64,000 bases of DNA. Origin: Megaustenia siamemsis (taxonomy: Eukaryota; Mollusca; Gastropoda; Stylommatophora; Ariophantidae). Position numbers and translations under genes: made by a program. The DNA lies in the NCBI GenBank assembly GCA_032433765.1, contig JAVIAB010000160.1, positions 16,919,049 through 16,983,048 on the forward strand, written 5' to 3'. Below are positions 20,573 to 31,162 of the stretch, piece after piece; the stretch's first letter is position 1; each line of letters starts with the position of its first letter. Under the pieces are notes generated by a model. The model made no database searches and was not told where the DNA came from. It saw only the letters and a list, made by a program, of their open reading frames with translations.

Positions 20573-22625
20573 GAACATACAGTAGTAATAACAATGAGTA
20601 TCATTCAGTAGTAATAACAATGAGTATCATTCAGTAGTAATAACAATGAGTATCATTCAGTAGTAATAACAATGAGTATCATTCAGTAGTAATAACAATG
20701 ATTAGCATACAGTAGTAATAACAATGAGTAGCATACAGTAGTAATAACAATGAGTATCATTCAGTAGTAATAACAATGAGTAGCATACAGTAGTAATAAC
20801 ATTGAGTATCATTCAGTAGTAATAACAATGAGTATCATTCGGTAGTAATAACAATGAGTATCATTCAGTAGTAATAACAATGAGTATCATTCAGTAGTAA
20901 TAACAATGAGTAGCATACAGTAGTAATAACAATGAGAAGCATACAGCAGTAATAACAATGAATATCATTCAGTAGTAATAACAATGAGTATCATACAGTA
21001 GTAATAACAATGAGTATCATACATTAGTAAGAACAATGAGTACCATTCAATAGTAATAACAATGATTAGCATACAGTAGTAATAACAATGAGTATCATTC
21101 AGTAGTAATAACAATGAGTAGCATACAGTAGTAATAACAATGAGTATCATTCAGTAGTAATAACAATGAGTATCATACAGTAGTAATAACAATGAGTATC
21201 ATACAGTAGTAATAACAATGAGTATCATACAGTAGTAATAACAATGAGTATCATTCAGTAGTAATAACAATGAGTATCATATACTAGTAATAACAATGAG
21301 TATCATACATTAGTAATAACAATGAATATCATTCAGTAGTAATAACAATGAGTATCATTCAGTAGTAATAGCAATGAGTATCATACATTAGTAATAACAA
21401 TGAGTACCATTCAATAGTAATAACAATGATTAGCATACAGTAGTAATAACAATGAGTAGCATACAGTAGTAATAACAATGAGTAACATACAGTAGTAATA
21501 ACAATGAGTATCATTCAGTAGTAATAACAATGAGTATCATACAGTAGTAATAACAATGAGTAGCATACAGTAGTAATAACAATGAGTATCATTCAGTAGT
21601 AATAACAATGAGTATCATACATTAGTAATAACAATGAGTACCATTCAATAGTAATAACAATGATTAGCATACAGTAGTAATAACAATGAGTAGCATACAG
21701 TAGTAATAACAATGAGTAGGATACAGTAGTAATAACAATGAGTATCATTCAGTAGTAATAACAATGAGTATCATTCAGTAGTAATAACAATGAGTAGCAT
21801 ACAGTAGTAATAACAATGAGTATCATACAGTAGTAATAACAATGAGTATCATTCAGTAGTAATAACAATGAGTATCATTCAGTAGTAATAACAATGAGTA
21901 GCATACAGTAGTAATAACAATGAGTATCATTCAGTAGTAATAACAATGAATATCATTCAGTAAAAATAACAATGAGTAGCATACAGTAGTAATAACAATG
22001 AGTAGCATACAGTTTAATAACAATGAGTATCATTCAGTAGTAATAACAATGAGGAGCATACAGTAGTAATAACAATGAGTATCATATAGTAGTAATAACA
22101 ATGAGTATCATATAGTTGTAATAACAATGAGTATCATACAGTAGTAATAACAATGAGTATCATACAGTAGTAATAACAATGACCATCATACAGTAGTAAT
22201 AACAATGAGTAGCATACAGTAGTAATAACAATGAGTAGCATACAGTAGTAATAACAATGAGTATCATTCAGTAGTAATAACAATGAGTATCATTCAGTAG
22301 TAATAACAATGAGTAGCATACAGTAGTAATAACAATGAGTAGCATACAGTAGTAATAACAATGAGTAGCATACAGTAGTAATAACAATGAGTAGCATACA
22401 GTAGTAATAACAATGAGTATCATTCAGTAGTTATAACAATGAGTAGCATACAGTAGTAATAACAATAAGTATCATACAGTAGACATAACAATAAGTATCC
22501 TACAGTAGACATAAAGATGAGTACCTTAAAGTTGACATAACGATGTTTGCAGTAGACACAGCGATGAGTATCATACAGGAAACATAATGATGACTATCAT
22601 ACAGTAGACATAACGACAAGTATCA
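20573..22625. repeat. 26-bp satellite, about 73 units
   Basis: The unit is CAGTAGTAATAACAATGAGT plus ATCATT or AGCATA. It begins at the 3' (TGA)n tail of RT-A and decays after about 22480 into looser units (ACATAACGATGAGTATC). The two endings (ATCATTC and AGCATAC) alternate in blocks, a sign of local homogenisation. Confidence 0.96.
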
Positions 22626-22870
22626 TACAGCAGGCAGCCTAGGTGGCTGTGTGGTTAGCGCTTCCTAATCAGAAGGGCCCAAGTTCGATCCTCAAAAGTG
22701 GCGATTTTTGTTTCCGACCAACAATGCTCCGGGGTTCACCCAGCCTCTAAAAATCGGCACCAGAGACTTTACTGAGAAGTAAAGGCGTCTTGGCGTGATA
22801 CCGACCACACCACTCCAACATGTACTGTTATCATAATATGATAACTAACACCATATTCCCCATACGTCAA
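22626..22870 (+). mobile_element. SINE-P (different head, SINE-A-like body)
   Basis: Head GGCAGCCTAGGTGGCTGTGT, GGTTAGCGCTTCC, B box AGTTCGATCCT. The body then parallels SINE-A: GGGGTTCACCCAGCC, GGCACCAGAGACTTTACTG, AGTAAAGGCGTCTTGGCGTG, ATACCGACCACAC, CTAACACCATATTCCC. Confidence 0.82.
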
Positions 22871-23185
22871 TCATGCCCCAATAGCTCTCTCAGTAGCGAC
22901 CTCATACAATGCCATATTTGGATGACAATCACGGTCTAATACAACCCAAAGAACCTAGTCTGGGGTTCAACGGATCGTGCTTAGATTATACCCAAAATTG
23001 TTTAGTGACGGTTTCGTTGTATTTTCTGCAGACCATGGTGATGATTAGACGTTCATCGCAAGGAAGTTGTGCCAATAAATAATTGTGAAATAGCAGTGCC
23101 AATTATTGAATCCAGTCATCGGGTTTTTTCGATTTAGCGACAATTGAACGCGAAAAGACTTGGATAATTGATCTTATCTTTAAGG
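22871..23185. other. No recognised feature
   Basis: Mixed-composition sequence between SINE-P and the 32-bp satellite; no motif seen. Confidence 0.5.
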
Positions 23186-24465
23186 GTTGGAGGCGATGAA
23201 TGTGAGTCTTAGTGTCATAGGAGGCGATGATGGTGAGTTTTAGATTTAGTGGAAGGAGATGACGGTGAGTTTTAGATTAGTGGGAGATGATTATGGTGAG
23301 TTTTAGATTAGTGGGAGGTGATGAATGTGTGTCTTAGAGTCATGGGAGGCGATGATGGTGAGTTTTAGATTTAGTGGGAGGAGATAATGGTGAGTTTTAG
23401 ATTCAGTGGTTGGCGTTTATGGTGAGTTTTAGAATTAGTGGGAGGCGATGATGGTGAGTTTTAGAATTAGTGAGAGGCGATGATATTGCGTTTTAGAATT
23501 AGTGGGAGGTGATGACCGTGGGTTTTAGAATTAGTGGGAGGTGATGACCGTGAGTTTTAGAATTAGTGGGAGGCGATGATGGTGAGTTTTAGAATTAGTG
23601 AGAGGCGACGATATTGCGTTTTAGAATTAGTGGGAGGTGATGACCGTGGGTTTTAGAATTAGTGGGAGGCGATAAAGATCAGTTTTAGAATTTTGGGAGG
23701 CGATGATAGTGATTTTTGGAATTACTAGGAGGCGATTGAGGTGAGCTTTAATATTAAGGGAGGGGAAGAATGTGCTTTGAAGTGTCAGCGGGAGATGATG
23801 ATGGTGTATTCTATAATTAGTAGGAGATGATGATGGTGTATTCTATAATTAGTAGGAGATGATGATGGTGTATTCTGTAATTAGTAGGAGATGATGATGG
23901 TGTATTCTATAATTAGTAGGAGATGATGATGGTGTATTCTATAATTAGTAGGAGATGATGATGGTGTATTCTATAATTAGTAGGAGATGATGATGGTGTA
24001 TTCTATAATTAGTAGGAGATGATGATGGTGTATTCTATAATTAGTAGGAGATGATGATGGTGTATTCTATAATTAGTAGGAGATGATGATGGTGCATTCT
24101 GTAATTAGTAGGAGATGATGATGGTGTATTCTATAATTAGTAGGAGATGATGATGGTGTATTCTATAATTAGTAGGAGATGATGATGGTGTATTCTATGA
24201 TTAGTAGGAGATGATGATGGTGTATTCTATAATTAGTAGGAGATGATGATGGTGTATTCTGTAATTAGTAGGAGATGATGATGATGGTGTATTCTATAAT
24301 TAATAGGAGATGATGATGATGGTGTATTCTATAATTAGTAGGAGATGATGATGGTGTATTCTATAATTAGTAGGAGATGATGATGGTGTATTCTGTAATT
24401 AGTAGGAGATGATGATGGTGCATTCTATAATTAGTAGGAGATGATGATGGTGTATTCTATAATTA
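23186..24465. repeat. 32-bp satellite in two sequence blocks
   Basis: Block 1 (23186-23790) has loose units GGTGAGTTTTAGAATTAGTG plus GGAGGCGATGAT. Block 2 (23800-24465) has near-identical units TAGGAGATGATGATGGTGTA plus TTCTATAATTAG, about 21 copies with a few 3-bp ATG gains. Both have a 32-bp period and alignable units, so block 2 looks like a recent expansion of one block-1 variant. Confidence 0.94.
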
Positions 24466-24737
24466 CGGGATGAAAGTGAGTTTTAGTAGTAGTAGTAGGA
24501 GGTGATTAAAATGAGCTTTAGTAATAGTGAGAAACAAGGAATGCGAATGTTTATGTTCACGAAAGGCGATAGAGGTTAGTTTTGTGATTAGTGAGAGATT
24601 ATGAGAGTGAGTATTTGTATAAGCAGCTGGTGAAGAGAGTGAGATTTAGTATTAGTGGCAGGAGATTAGACTTTTGCCATGAAGAAGTATCGGATGACTA
24701 ATTTATTAAATCAAATTGGAGATGAGAAAGGATTGGT

Positions 24738-24757
24738 GGGGGGGGGGGGGGGGGGGG
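24738..24757. repeat. Run of 20 G
   Basis: An uninterrupted G20 tract, able to form a G-quadruplex. The flanks are not repetitive. The assembled length should be treated as approximate. Confidence 0.95.
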
Positions 24758-25070
24758 CGTTTTTATGATGTGATTTGTCCACGTACACCGTGAATGTAGC
24801 AACAGAATTGTGCGAGTTGCAGAGCTACCGGCGCACTGGCCTTTTGTAACCGAGGCATTTCTGAGGGCGTTTTCAAATAATGATGCGGCGAGAGCAAGTA
24901 ATTCGATTAGCAGGTCTCAATTTTCACACGTTTGAAAACCACTGATCTAGGCGATTCCACAGAAAATCAATAAACATGACGACCTAGGCATTCACAATCC
25001 TGCGAAGGCTGTGAAGTCTTACATTTTTAACAAATTCCCAAAATCGACCCACCGCTACGTATTGAAATCA
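24758..25070. other. Mostly unrecognised; possible hAT end at 24926-24948
   Basis: The minus strand at 24926-24948 reads GATCAGTGGTTTTCAAACG, resembling hAT termini as at 10.7 kb. Nothing else is recognised. Confidence 0.35.
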
Positions 25071-25416
25071 CAGGTCTCTCTCTTTGGTCTCCTCACAGGT
25101 CTCCCTCGCTCTTTCACTCATCACAGGTCCCCCTCGCTCTTTCACTCCTCACAGGTCTTCCTCGCTCTTTCACTCCTCACAGGTCTCCCTCGCTCTTTCA
25201 CTCCTCACAGGTCTCCTCGCTCTTTCACTCCTCACAGGTCTTCCTCGCTCTTTCACTCCTCACAGGTCTCCCTCGCTCTTTCACTCCTCACAGGTCTTCC
25301 TCGCTCTTTCACTCCTCACAGGTCTTCCTCGCTCTTTCACTCCTCACAGGTCTCCCTCGCTCTTTCACTCATCACAGGTCTCCCTCGCTCTTTCACTCCT
25401 CACAGGTCTTCCTCTT
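25071..25416. repeat. 28-bp minisatellite, about 12 units
   Basis: CACAGGTCTCCCTCGCTCTT plus TCACTCCT repeats with few differences (one 27-bp unit near 25209). Two frames stay open for about 140 codons, only because of the repeat. Confidence 0.96.
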
Positions 25417-25564
25417 GTCATCACTTTTAAGTTATCTTCCCCAACCATGTCTCATAATTTTATGCTATCGTTTCTACTGCTTTCTATCACTTCTCACACT
25501 CATCAAATGAGTTTGGTTGTGACATGAACATAGCCACTGCTGTTTTTTTTTTTCGACGCATTCG

Positions 25565-25566
<2 letters not shown>

Positions 25567-25613
<47 letters not shown>

Positions 25614-25812
25614 TTCTCCCTATTTCTTTTTATTTTTTTTTTCACTTGCCTTTATTTGTCTCTCTCATTTATGCTACCTCTTGTCATTTTTTTCACTTGC
25701 CTGTATTTGTCTCTCTCATTTATTCTGCCTCTTGTCTCTTTCCATTGTCTTTCATTGTCTCTTTCCTTGTGTCTTTCATTCTCGCTCTCTTTTCTTTTTT
25801 CCTTGTTTTTAT

Positions 25813-25852
<40 letters not shown>

Positions 25853-25864
25853 CTCTCTCTCTTT
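25567..25864. repeat. (CT)n tracts and T-rich spacer
   Basis: (CT)n runs at 25567-25612 and 25817-25864 enclose two imperfect copies of TTTTTTTCACTTGCCT and TTTGTCTCTCTCATTTAT, about 62 bp apart. Confidence 0.9.
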
Positions 25865-25936
25865 TTAACTTTCTCTGCATTTTTTCTTGGTCCAAATTGT
25901 ACAGTGTAGCGTTCTCTATTTCACTCTCACCATACG

Positions 25937-26016
25937 AGTGTGGGGAACCGCGATAGCTCAGTGCTTAGTGAAATTGACTAAAAGGGACGAGACGTCGGTT
26001 TCAGTCCTGATCGACT
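25937..26016 (+). mobile_element. SINE-A head fragment
   Basis: GGGGAACCGCGATAGCTCAG, GACGTCGGTTTCAGTCCTGA, then TCGAC, after which the 18-bp array starts. The body of the SINE is missing. Confidence 0.8.
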
Positions 26017-26925
26017 GTAGAATAATGGTGAGATGTAGAATAGTGGTGAGATGTAGAATAGTGGTGAGATGTAGAATAATGGTGAGATGTAGAATAGTGG
26101 TGAGATGTAGAATAGTGGTGAGATGTAGAATAGTGGTGAGATGTAGAATAGTGGTGAGCTGTAGAATAGTGGTGAGCTGTAGAATAGTGGTGAGATGTAG
26201 AATAGTGGTGAGATGTAGAATAGTGGTGAGATGTAGAATAATGGTGAGATGTAGAATAGTGGTGAGCTGTAGAATAGTGGTGAGATGTAGAATAGTGGTG
26301 AGCTGTAGAATAGTGGTGAGCTGTAGAATAGTGGTGAGATGTAGAATAGTGGTGAGCTGTAGAATAGTGGTGATCTGTAGAATAGAGGTGAGCTGTAGAA
26401 TAGTGGTGAGAAGTAGAATAGTGGTGAGCTGTAGAATAGTGGTGAGATGTAGAATAGTGGTGAGATGTAGAATAGTGGTGAGCTGTAGAATAGTGGTGAG
26501 ATGTAGAATAGTGGTGAGATGTAGAATAGTGGTGATCTGTAGAATAGTGGTGAGCTGTAGAATAGTGGTGAGAAGTAGAATAGTGGTGAGCTGTAGAATA
26601 GTGGTGAGATGTAGAATAGTGGTGAGCTGTAGAATAGTGGTGAGATGTAGAATAGTGGTGAGCTGTAGAATAGTGGTGAGATGTAGAATAGTGGTGAGCT
26701 GTAGAATAGTGGTGAGCTGTAGAATAGTGGTGAGATGTAGAATAGTGGTGAGATGTAGAATAGTGGTGAGCTGTAGAATAGTGGTGAGATGTAGAATAGT
26801 GGTGAGCTGTAGAATAGTGGTGAGCTGTAGAATAGTGGTGAGATGTAGAATAGTGGTGAGCTGTAGAATAGTGGTGAGATGTAGAATAGTGGTGAGCTGT
26901 AGAATAGTGGTGAGATGTAGAATAG
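26017..26925 (+). repeat. 18-bp array grown from RT-A, about 50 units
   Basis: The unit TGTAGAATAGTGGTGAGA (A/C variants: GAGA or GAGC) encodes the hexapeptide RIVVRC/RIVVSC in frame. In intact RT-A copies the matching site encodes EVKCRIAQAK (20.06 kb, AGGTGAAATGCAGAATGGCT). The last unit runs straight into GTAGAATAGCTCAGGAAAAG, the continuing RT-A sequence. The resulting 356-codon frame is a by-product. Confidence 0.9.
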
Positions 26926-27725
26926 CTCAGGAAAAGCAGCTTCCCCCCAAAAAATGAAGCAGATACTGTGCCTTACATTTTTGACAATATAAACAAGAAA
27001 AAAAAAGCTTTAAAAGCCATGTAGAGCTAGTCTTCACATGTGGATGCCAATCATAGATAATAGGATAACGGGCAAGAAAATCACTGGAGTCTGTAGAAAT
27101 GTGGTTTTACAGAAGAATGTTGACAATACCATGTACAAAAGAGTACTGAAAGCGTTCAAGGAGAGAGGCCAAAGCAAAAAGAAAGCTAATTTCCAATATT
27201 AGGAAGAAACAATAATAATTGTTTGGCCACGTAATGAGAAGGGAACAGCTGGAATATATTGCGACAACTGGGAAAATTGGGAGCCGCGATAGCTCAGTGG
27301 TTTGTAAGCTGGACTACAAAGGACAAGGGGTAGAGTTCGAGCCCAACCGACGGCTTCCGGGTTCACCCAGCCTTAAATGGGTACCGGATTTTTTCTGGGA
27401 AAGTAAAGCAGCACGGGCGTAATACCGACCACATTACCCCAAAAATCATGTGCTGAAGGTCTGTAAAATATAGGGTCACTAACACGATATTTCCCTATAC
27501 GCCACTTGGCGTGACGGGGGACTTTACTACCACTTTTACTGGGAAAATTGAGGGACGAAGATATAGAGGGAAGGAAATAAAAAAGCTAACAGACAGCTTA
27601 AGAGTATTGCTTGGCAGAAGATCAACAACAGAATTGATAAATAACTGTCGAGATAGAAAGTTGTGGAGAGACATGATCACACCAGTTGACATGGTGCTTG
27701 ACGAAGATGATGATTATGATGATGA
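26910..27725 (+). mobile_element. RT-A remnant carrying a SINE-A insertion
   Basis: After the array: RIAQEK, a drifted middle, ITGVCRNVVLQKNVDNTMY in a shifted frame (the MWFYRRMLTIPC region), FGHVMRREQLEYIATTGKI; then the SINE; then GKIEGRRYRGKEIKKLTDSL, RVLLGRRSTTELINNCRDRK, LWRDMIT and an ATGATG tail. Multiple frame breaks. Confidence 0.85.
27280..27537 (+). mobile_element. SINE-A, 258 bp
   Basis: A complete copy from GGAGCCGCGATAGCTCAGTG to GACTTTACTACCACTTTT. The exact 13-bp target duplication ACTGGGAAAATTG lies at 27267-27279 and 27538-27550, inside RT-A. Removing the insert restores the element's TTGKIEGR reading. Confidence 0.96.
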
Positions 27726-27994
27726 ATGCATTTATCTTTTCGCTGCTTCGTATTTCTATATCTTTCTACTATTCTATCCCGACTAGATATGGGCCCTACC
27801 CACGACAAGAAGAATCAGTTCCCCACGGGCAGTAACAGCAACGCAACAAATACAATCATCTCAAATATGAAGTCTGTGCCGGTGATGACCACTTCCGCAC
27901 AACTTTGACAACTTCGGATAATTATTTGCAATACAGGAAGCAGCATCTTCCGTTAAGGAAATGGAGACAGGGATAATATGCAGTGGGAAACGGT
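27726..27994. other. No recognised feature
   Basis: Follows the RT-A tail; no motif was found before the next satellite. Confidence 0.5.
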
Positions 27995-29252
27995 GGTTGT
28001 GCTGATGTAGATAGTATAGGGTGAGAGGTTGTGGTTATAGGGGATAGAGATAGTATAGGGTGAGAGGTCGTGGTTATAGGGGATAGAGATAGTATAGGGT
28101 GAGAGGTTGTGGTTATAGGGGTTAGAGATAGTATAGGGTAAGAGGTTGTGGTTATAGGGGGTAGAGATAGTATAGGGTGAGAGGTTGTGGTTATAGGGGG
28201 TAGAGATAGTATAGGGTGAGAGGTTGTGGTTATAGGGGGTAGAGATAGTATAGGGTGAGAGGTTGTGGTTATAGGGGGTAGAGATAGTATAGGATGAGAG
28301 GTTGTGGTTATAGGGGGTAGAGATAGTATAGGGTGAGAGGTTGTGGTTATAGGGGGTAGAGATAGTATAGGGTGAGAGGTCGTGGTTATAGGGGATAGAG
28401 ATAGTATAGGGTGAGAGGTTGTGGTTATAGGGGATAAAGATAGTATAGGGTGAGAGGTTGTGGTTATAGGGGATAGCGATAGTATAGGGTGAGAGGTTGT
28501 GGTTATAGGGGATAGAGATAGTATAGGGTGAGAGGTCGTGGTTATAGGGGATAGAGATAGTATAGGGTGAGAGGTCGTGGTTCTTTGAGATATAGATAGT
28601 ATAGGGTGAGAGGTCGTGATTATAAGGATAGAGATAGTATAATGTGAGAGGTCGTGATTATAAGGATATAGATAGTATAGTGTGAGAGGTCGTGATTATA
28701 AGGATAGAGATAGTATAATGTGAGAGGTCGTGATTATAAGGATAGAGATAGTATAATGTGAGAAGTCGTGATTATAAGGATAGAGATAGTATAATGTGAG
28801 AAGTCGTGATTATAAGGATAGAGATAGTATAATGTGAGAGGTCGTGACTATAAGGATAGAGATAGTATAATGCGAGAGGTCGTGATTATAAGGATAGAGA
28901 TAGTATAATGTGAGAGGTCGTGATTATAAGGATAGAGATAGTATAATGCGAGAGGTCGTGATTATATGGATAGAGATAGTATAATGTGAGAAGTCGTGAT
29001 TATAAGGATAGAGATAGTATAATGTGAGAAGTCGTGATTATAAGGATAGAGATAGTATAATGTGAGAAATCGTGATTATAAGGATAGAGATAGTATAATG
29101 TGAGAAGTCGTGATTATAAGGATAGAGATAGTATAATGTGAGAGGTCGTGATTATAAGGATAGAGATAGTATAATGTGAGAAGTCGTGATTATAGGGATA
29201 GAGATAGTATAATGTGAGAGGTCGTGATTATAAGGATAGAGATAGTATGAAA
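27995..29252. repeat. 39/38-bp satellite in two blocks
   Basis: Block 1 (about 27995-28600): GAGATAGTATAGGGTGAGAG plus GTTGTGGTTATAGGGGATA, 39 bp. Block 2 (about 28600-29252): GAGATAGTATAATGTGAGAG plus GTCGTGATTATAAGGATA, 38 bp. The change of type is abrupt, with one or two hybrid units at about 28570-28680. Confidence 0.96.
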
Positions 29253-29254
29253 TG

Positions 29255-29420
29255 AGACCTCGCTGACCTGGATGATCGTGGGTTTTGTGTATGTTGTTGA
29301 TTATTTGTTTTTACTTTTCCGAGTGCTGTAAACATATTAATTCCCCAGAAATGATTCGCTAATCTATCGCCTCGGAAGTCTCCCTCCATAAAAATATTCA
29401 TTTATTATTATCTGTCTCCA
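29255..29420 (+). mobile_element. SINE-K fragment
   Basis: A short piece of a tRNA-like head (GACCTGGATGATCGTGGGTT), then TTGATTATTTGTTTTTACTT, GCTGTAAACATATTAATTCC and ATGATTCGCT, matching the body at 29741-29810. Confidence 0.65.
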
Positions 29421-29624
29421 GTATAAACCAACGTTAACTACTATTCGTGCTGTTTCGTCCTGTAACTGTTTGTCTGCAAATCGAGTATTCAGCCCTACCC
29501 TATCCGGCAAATACTTGTCTTAAAAGGAAAATACAAATATATAATTTATTCCCGAGTTGTGATCGTAACCGTGTGATATAGTCATGACTACACCTGCGTG
29601 AAAGACATCGCCAATGACAGCTGT

Positions 29625-29880
29625 TTTTTTTAGATAGCTGAGTTGGCCGTGTGCTCTAGCGTTTGGCTTCCCGTGCCAAGAAGTGCGGGTTCGATCCTGC
29701 TTCGAACAATATATTGTTCTTGTTTTTTTTTTTATTTCCCTTTTGTTGATTATTTGTATTTTTTTTCCCGTGAGCTGTAAACACACCCCTTCCCCTGAGA
29801 TGATTCGCTGAGAAGAGCGAAAGCTCGAAGGTATACCGATTTGATCACTTTCATTGATTGATATTGAGTCTTTCGGTCTT
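29625..29880 (+). mobile_element. SINE-K
   Basis: tRNA-like head: AGATAGCTGAGTTGGCCGTG, TTGGCTTCCCGTGCCAAGAA, B box GGGTTCGATCC. Body TTGATTATTTGTATTTTTTT, GAGCTGTAAACACACCCCTT, GATGATTCGCTGAGAAGAGC. A 154-codon minus-strand frame across this area is an accident of the SINE. Confidence 0.72.
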
Positions 29881-30183
29881 CCGCCCGCTGAAATAGGAAA
29901 GAGGGGCAAACATTGTGCTACTAGCGTTTCAAAACTGTTACATTTTGATTGCAGCACTTGAGTTCTGTCCCATACTGTTAGCATACATGGTTTATTGACG
30001 ACAAGTACTAGATAGAGAGAACCATTCCTAACATACGCGGGATCTCATCAGGTTTATCACCTTTCTGGCCTACTATGAGGTGGATATAGCAGATCGGTCT
30101 AGGAAGAGAAATAATAGCATGACTTACCTGCCCCTGCTTCCCAGAATCTGAATATTAGCAGTCAAGTAACAATGTACTTCGCC
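29881..30183. other. No recognised feature
   Basis: Unique-looking sequence between SINE-K and RT-D. Confidence 0.45.
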
Positions 30184-30630
30184 ATCAGTCTTCTTATTCT
30201 TCTTCTTCTTCTTCTTCTTCTTTCCTTCCCCATTTGCCTTTCAGCGTCAAAGGGAGGATATCACTTTTTGCCTTTTGCTTTTCTGTTGGCCTCTGCTCCT
30301 GTTATGTTTCCTAGTGTTTCTAATATTTCATCAATTCATCTTTTTCGTGTTCGGCCTTTGAGTCTAGTGTTCTCGTAACGTTTATTAAAGGCTCGTTGTG
30401 TTATGTTTTGATCTTTTTACCTTATCACGTGGCCAAACCATTTTATCTGTTGTTTCTTTATGTATTCCATGGCGGGAATTATTCCTAGCTTTTTTTCTCA
30501 GTTCTTCATTTCTGATCTTACTTCTTAGGCCGTTTCATATAATTTGTCTAACACATTTCATCTCGGTAGTGGTTAATTTTCTTATTGTTTTTGCATCTTG
30601 GATCCAGGTCTGGCATTGGTAGCCATCAAC
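30184..30630 (-). mobile_element. RT-D C-terminal remnant
   Basis: The minus strand, with frameshifts, gives a KCVRQII-like start, GIIPAMEYIKKQQIKWFGHV, a drifted AINKRYENTR, MNEILETLGNIT and KGKWGRKEE, then a (GAA)n tail (plus-strand TTCTTCTTC at 30184-30220). It matches the clearer copy at 52.6-53.0 kb. Confidence 0.8.
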
Positions 30631-30734
30631 GCCACAAACAATCAAGAAAACATAAAAAAAAACAAAGCACAAAACATAATAGTCCTTCTGCAGCTTTGCT
30701 AGACGTTTATTATTTATTTATTTATTTTTTTGTC

Positions 30735-31052
30735 GTTCGCTAGCTTTGACCTCTGACGAAGTCCCTAGAGACTAGGAACTGAATTTCGACTGTTAAACCG
30801 TTTTTTTCCTGGCAGCCGTGTGCACAGGGGCCCCTCGCCGCACAGGCTGATAACTCCGTCTTCGGAGGTACTATATTTTGTCCGTTGATGAGTAATTGAT
30901 GTTTCAAGCCGGACCTCACTGCTGAGACCAGGGGTGGCTGCCGCAGAGGGAAATCATAAATAAAAATGCCAACTGGTGCGGGGATTTGAACCCACAACCT
31001 CTCTGTCTCGAGGCCGGCGTCTTGCCTCGAGACCAACCAGTCCCCATTTATA
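30735..31052 (-). mobile_element. SINE-F
   Basis: A minus-strand copy of near full length: head GGACTGGTTGGTCTCGAGGC, B-box region GGTTCAAATCCCC, body (CTGGTCTCAGCAGTGAGGTC), core (CGAAGACGGAGTTATCAGCC, CGGCGAGGGGCCCCT) and end GACTTCGTCAGAGGTCAAAG. The B box here is close to consensus. Confidence 0.88.
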
Positions 31053-31162
31053 AGGATACACATCGTGGCGCAATAATGAAGGTGACGGTGAAGGACGTCT
31101 AAATGTCAACACACCAGACAAAACGAGTACTTTGAATACATTAATTGACTTCACAAACCATC

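Noticed and set aside
25887..26957. A 356-codon open frame with RIVVRC/RIVVSC repeats
   Set aside because: It is made of a SINE head, an 18-bp array and the start of an RT-A remnant. Nothing suggests a promoter or a selected protein.
29520..29984. A 154-codon minus-strand gene
   Set aside because: The frame crosses SINE-K including its tRNA-like head; part of its sequence repeats at 29.3 kb as a non-coding SINE piece.
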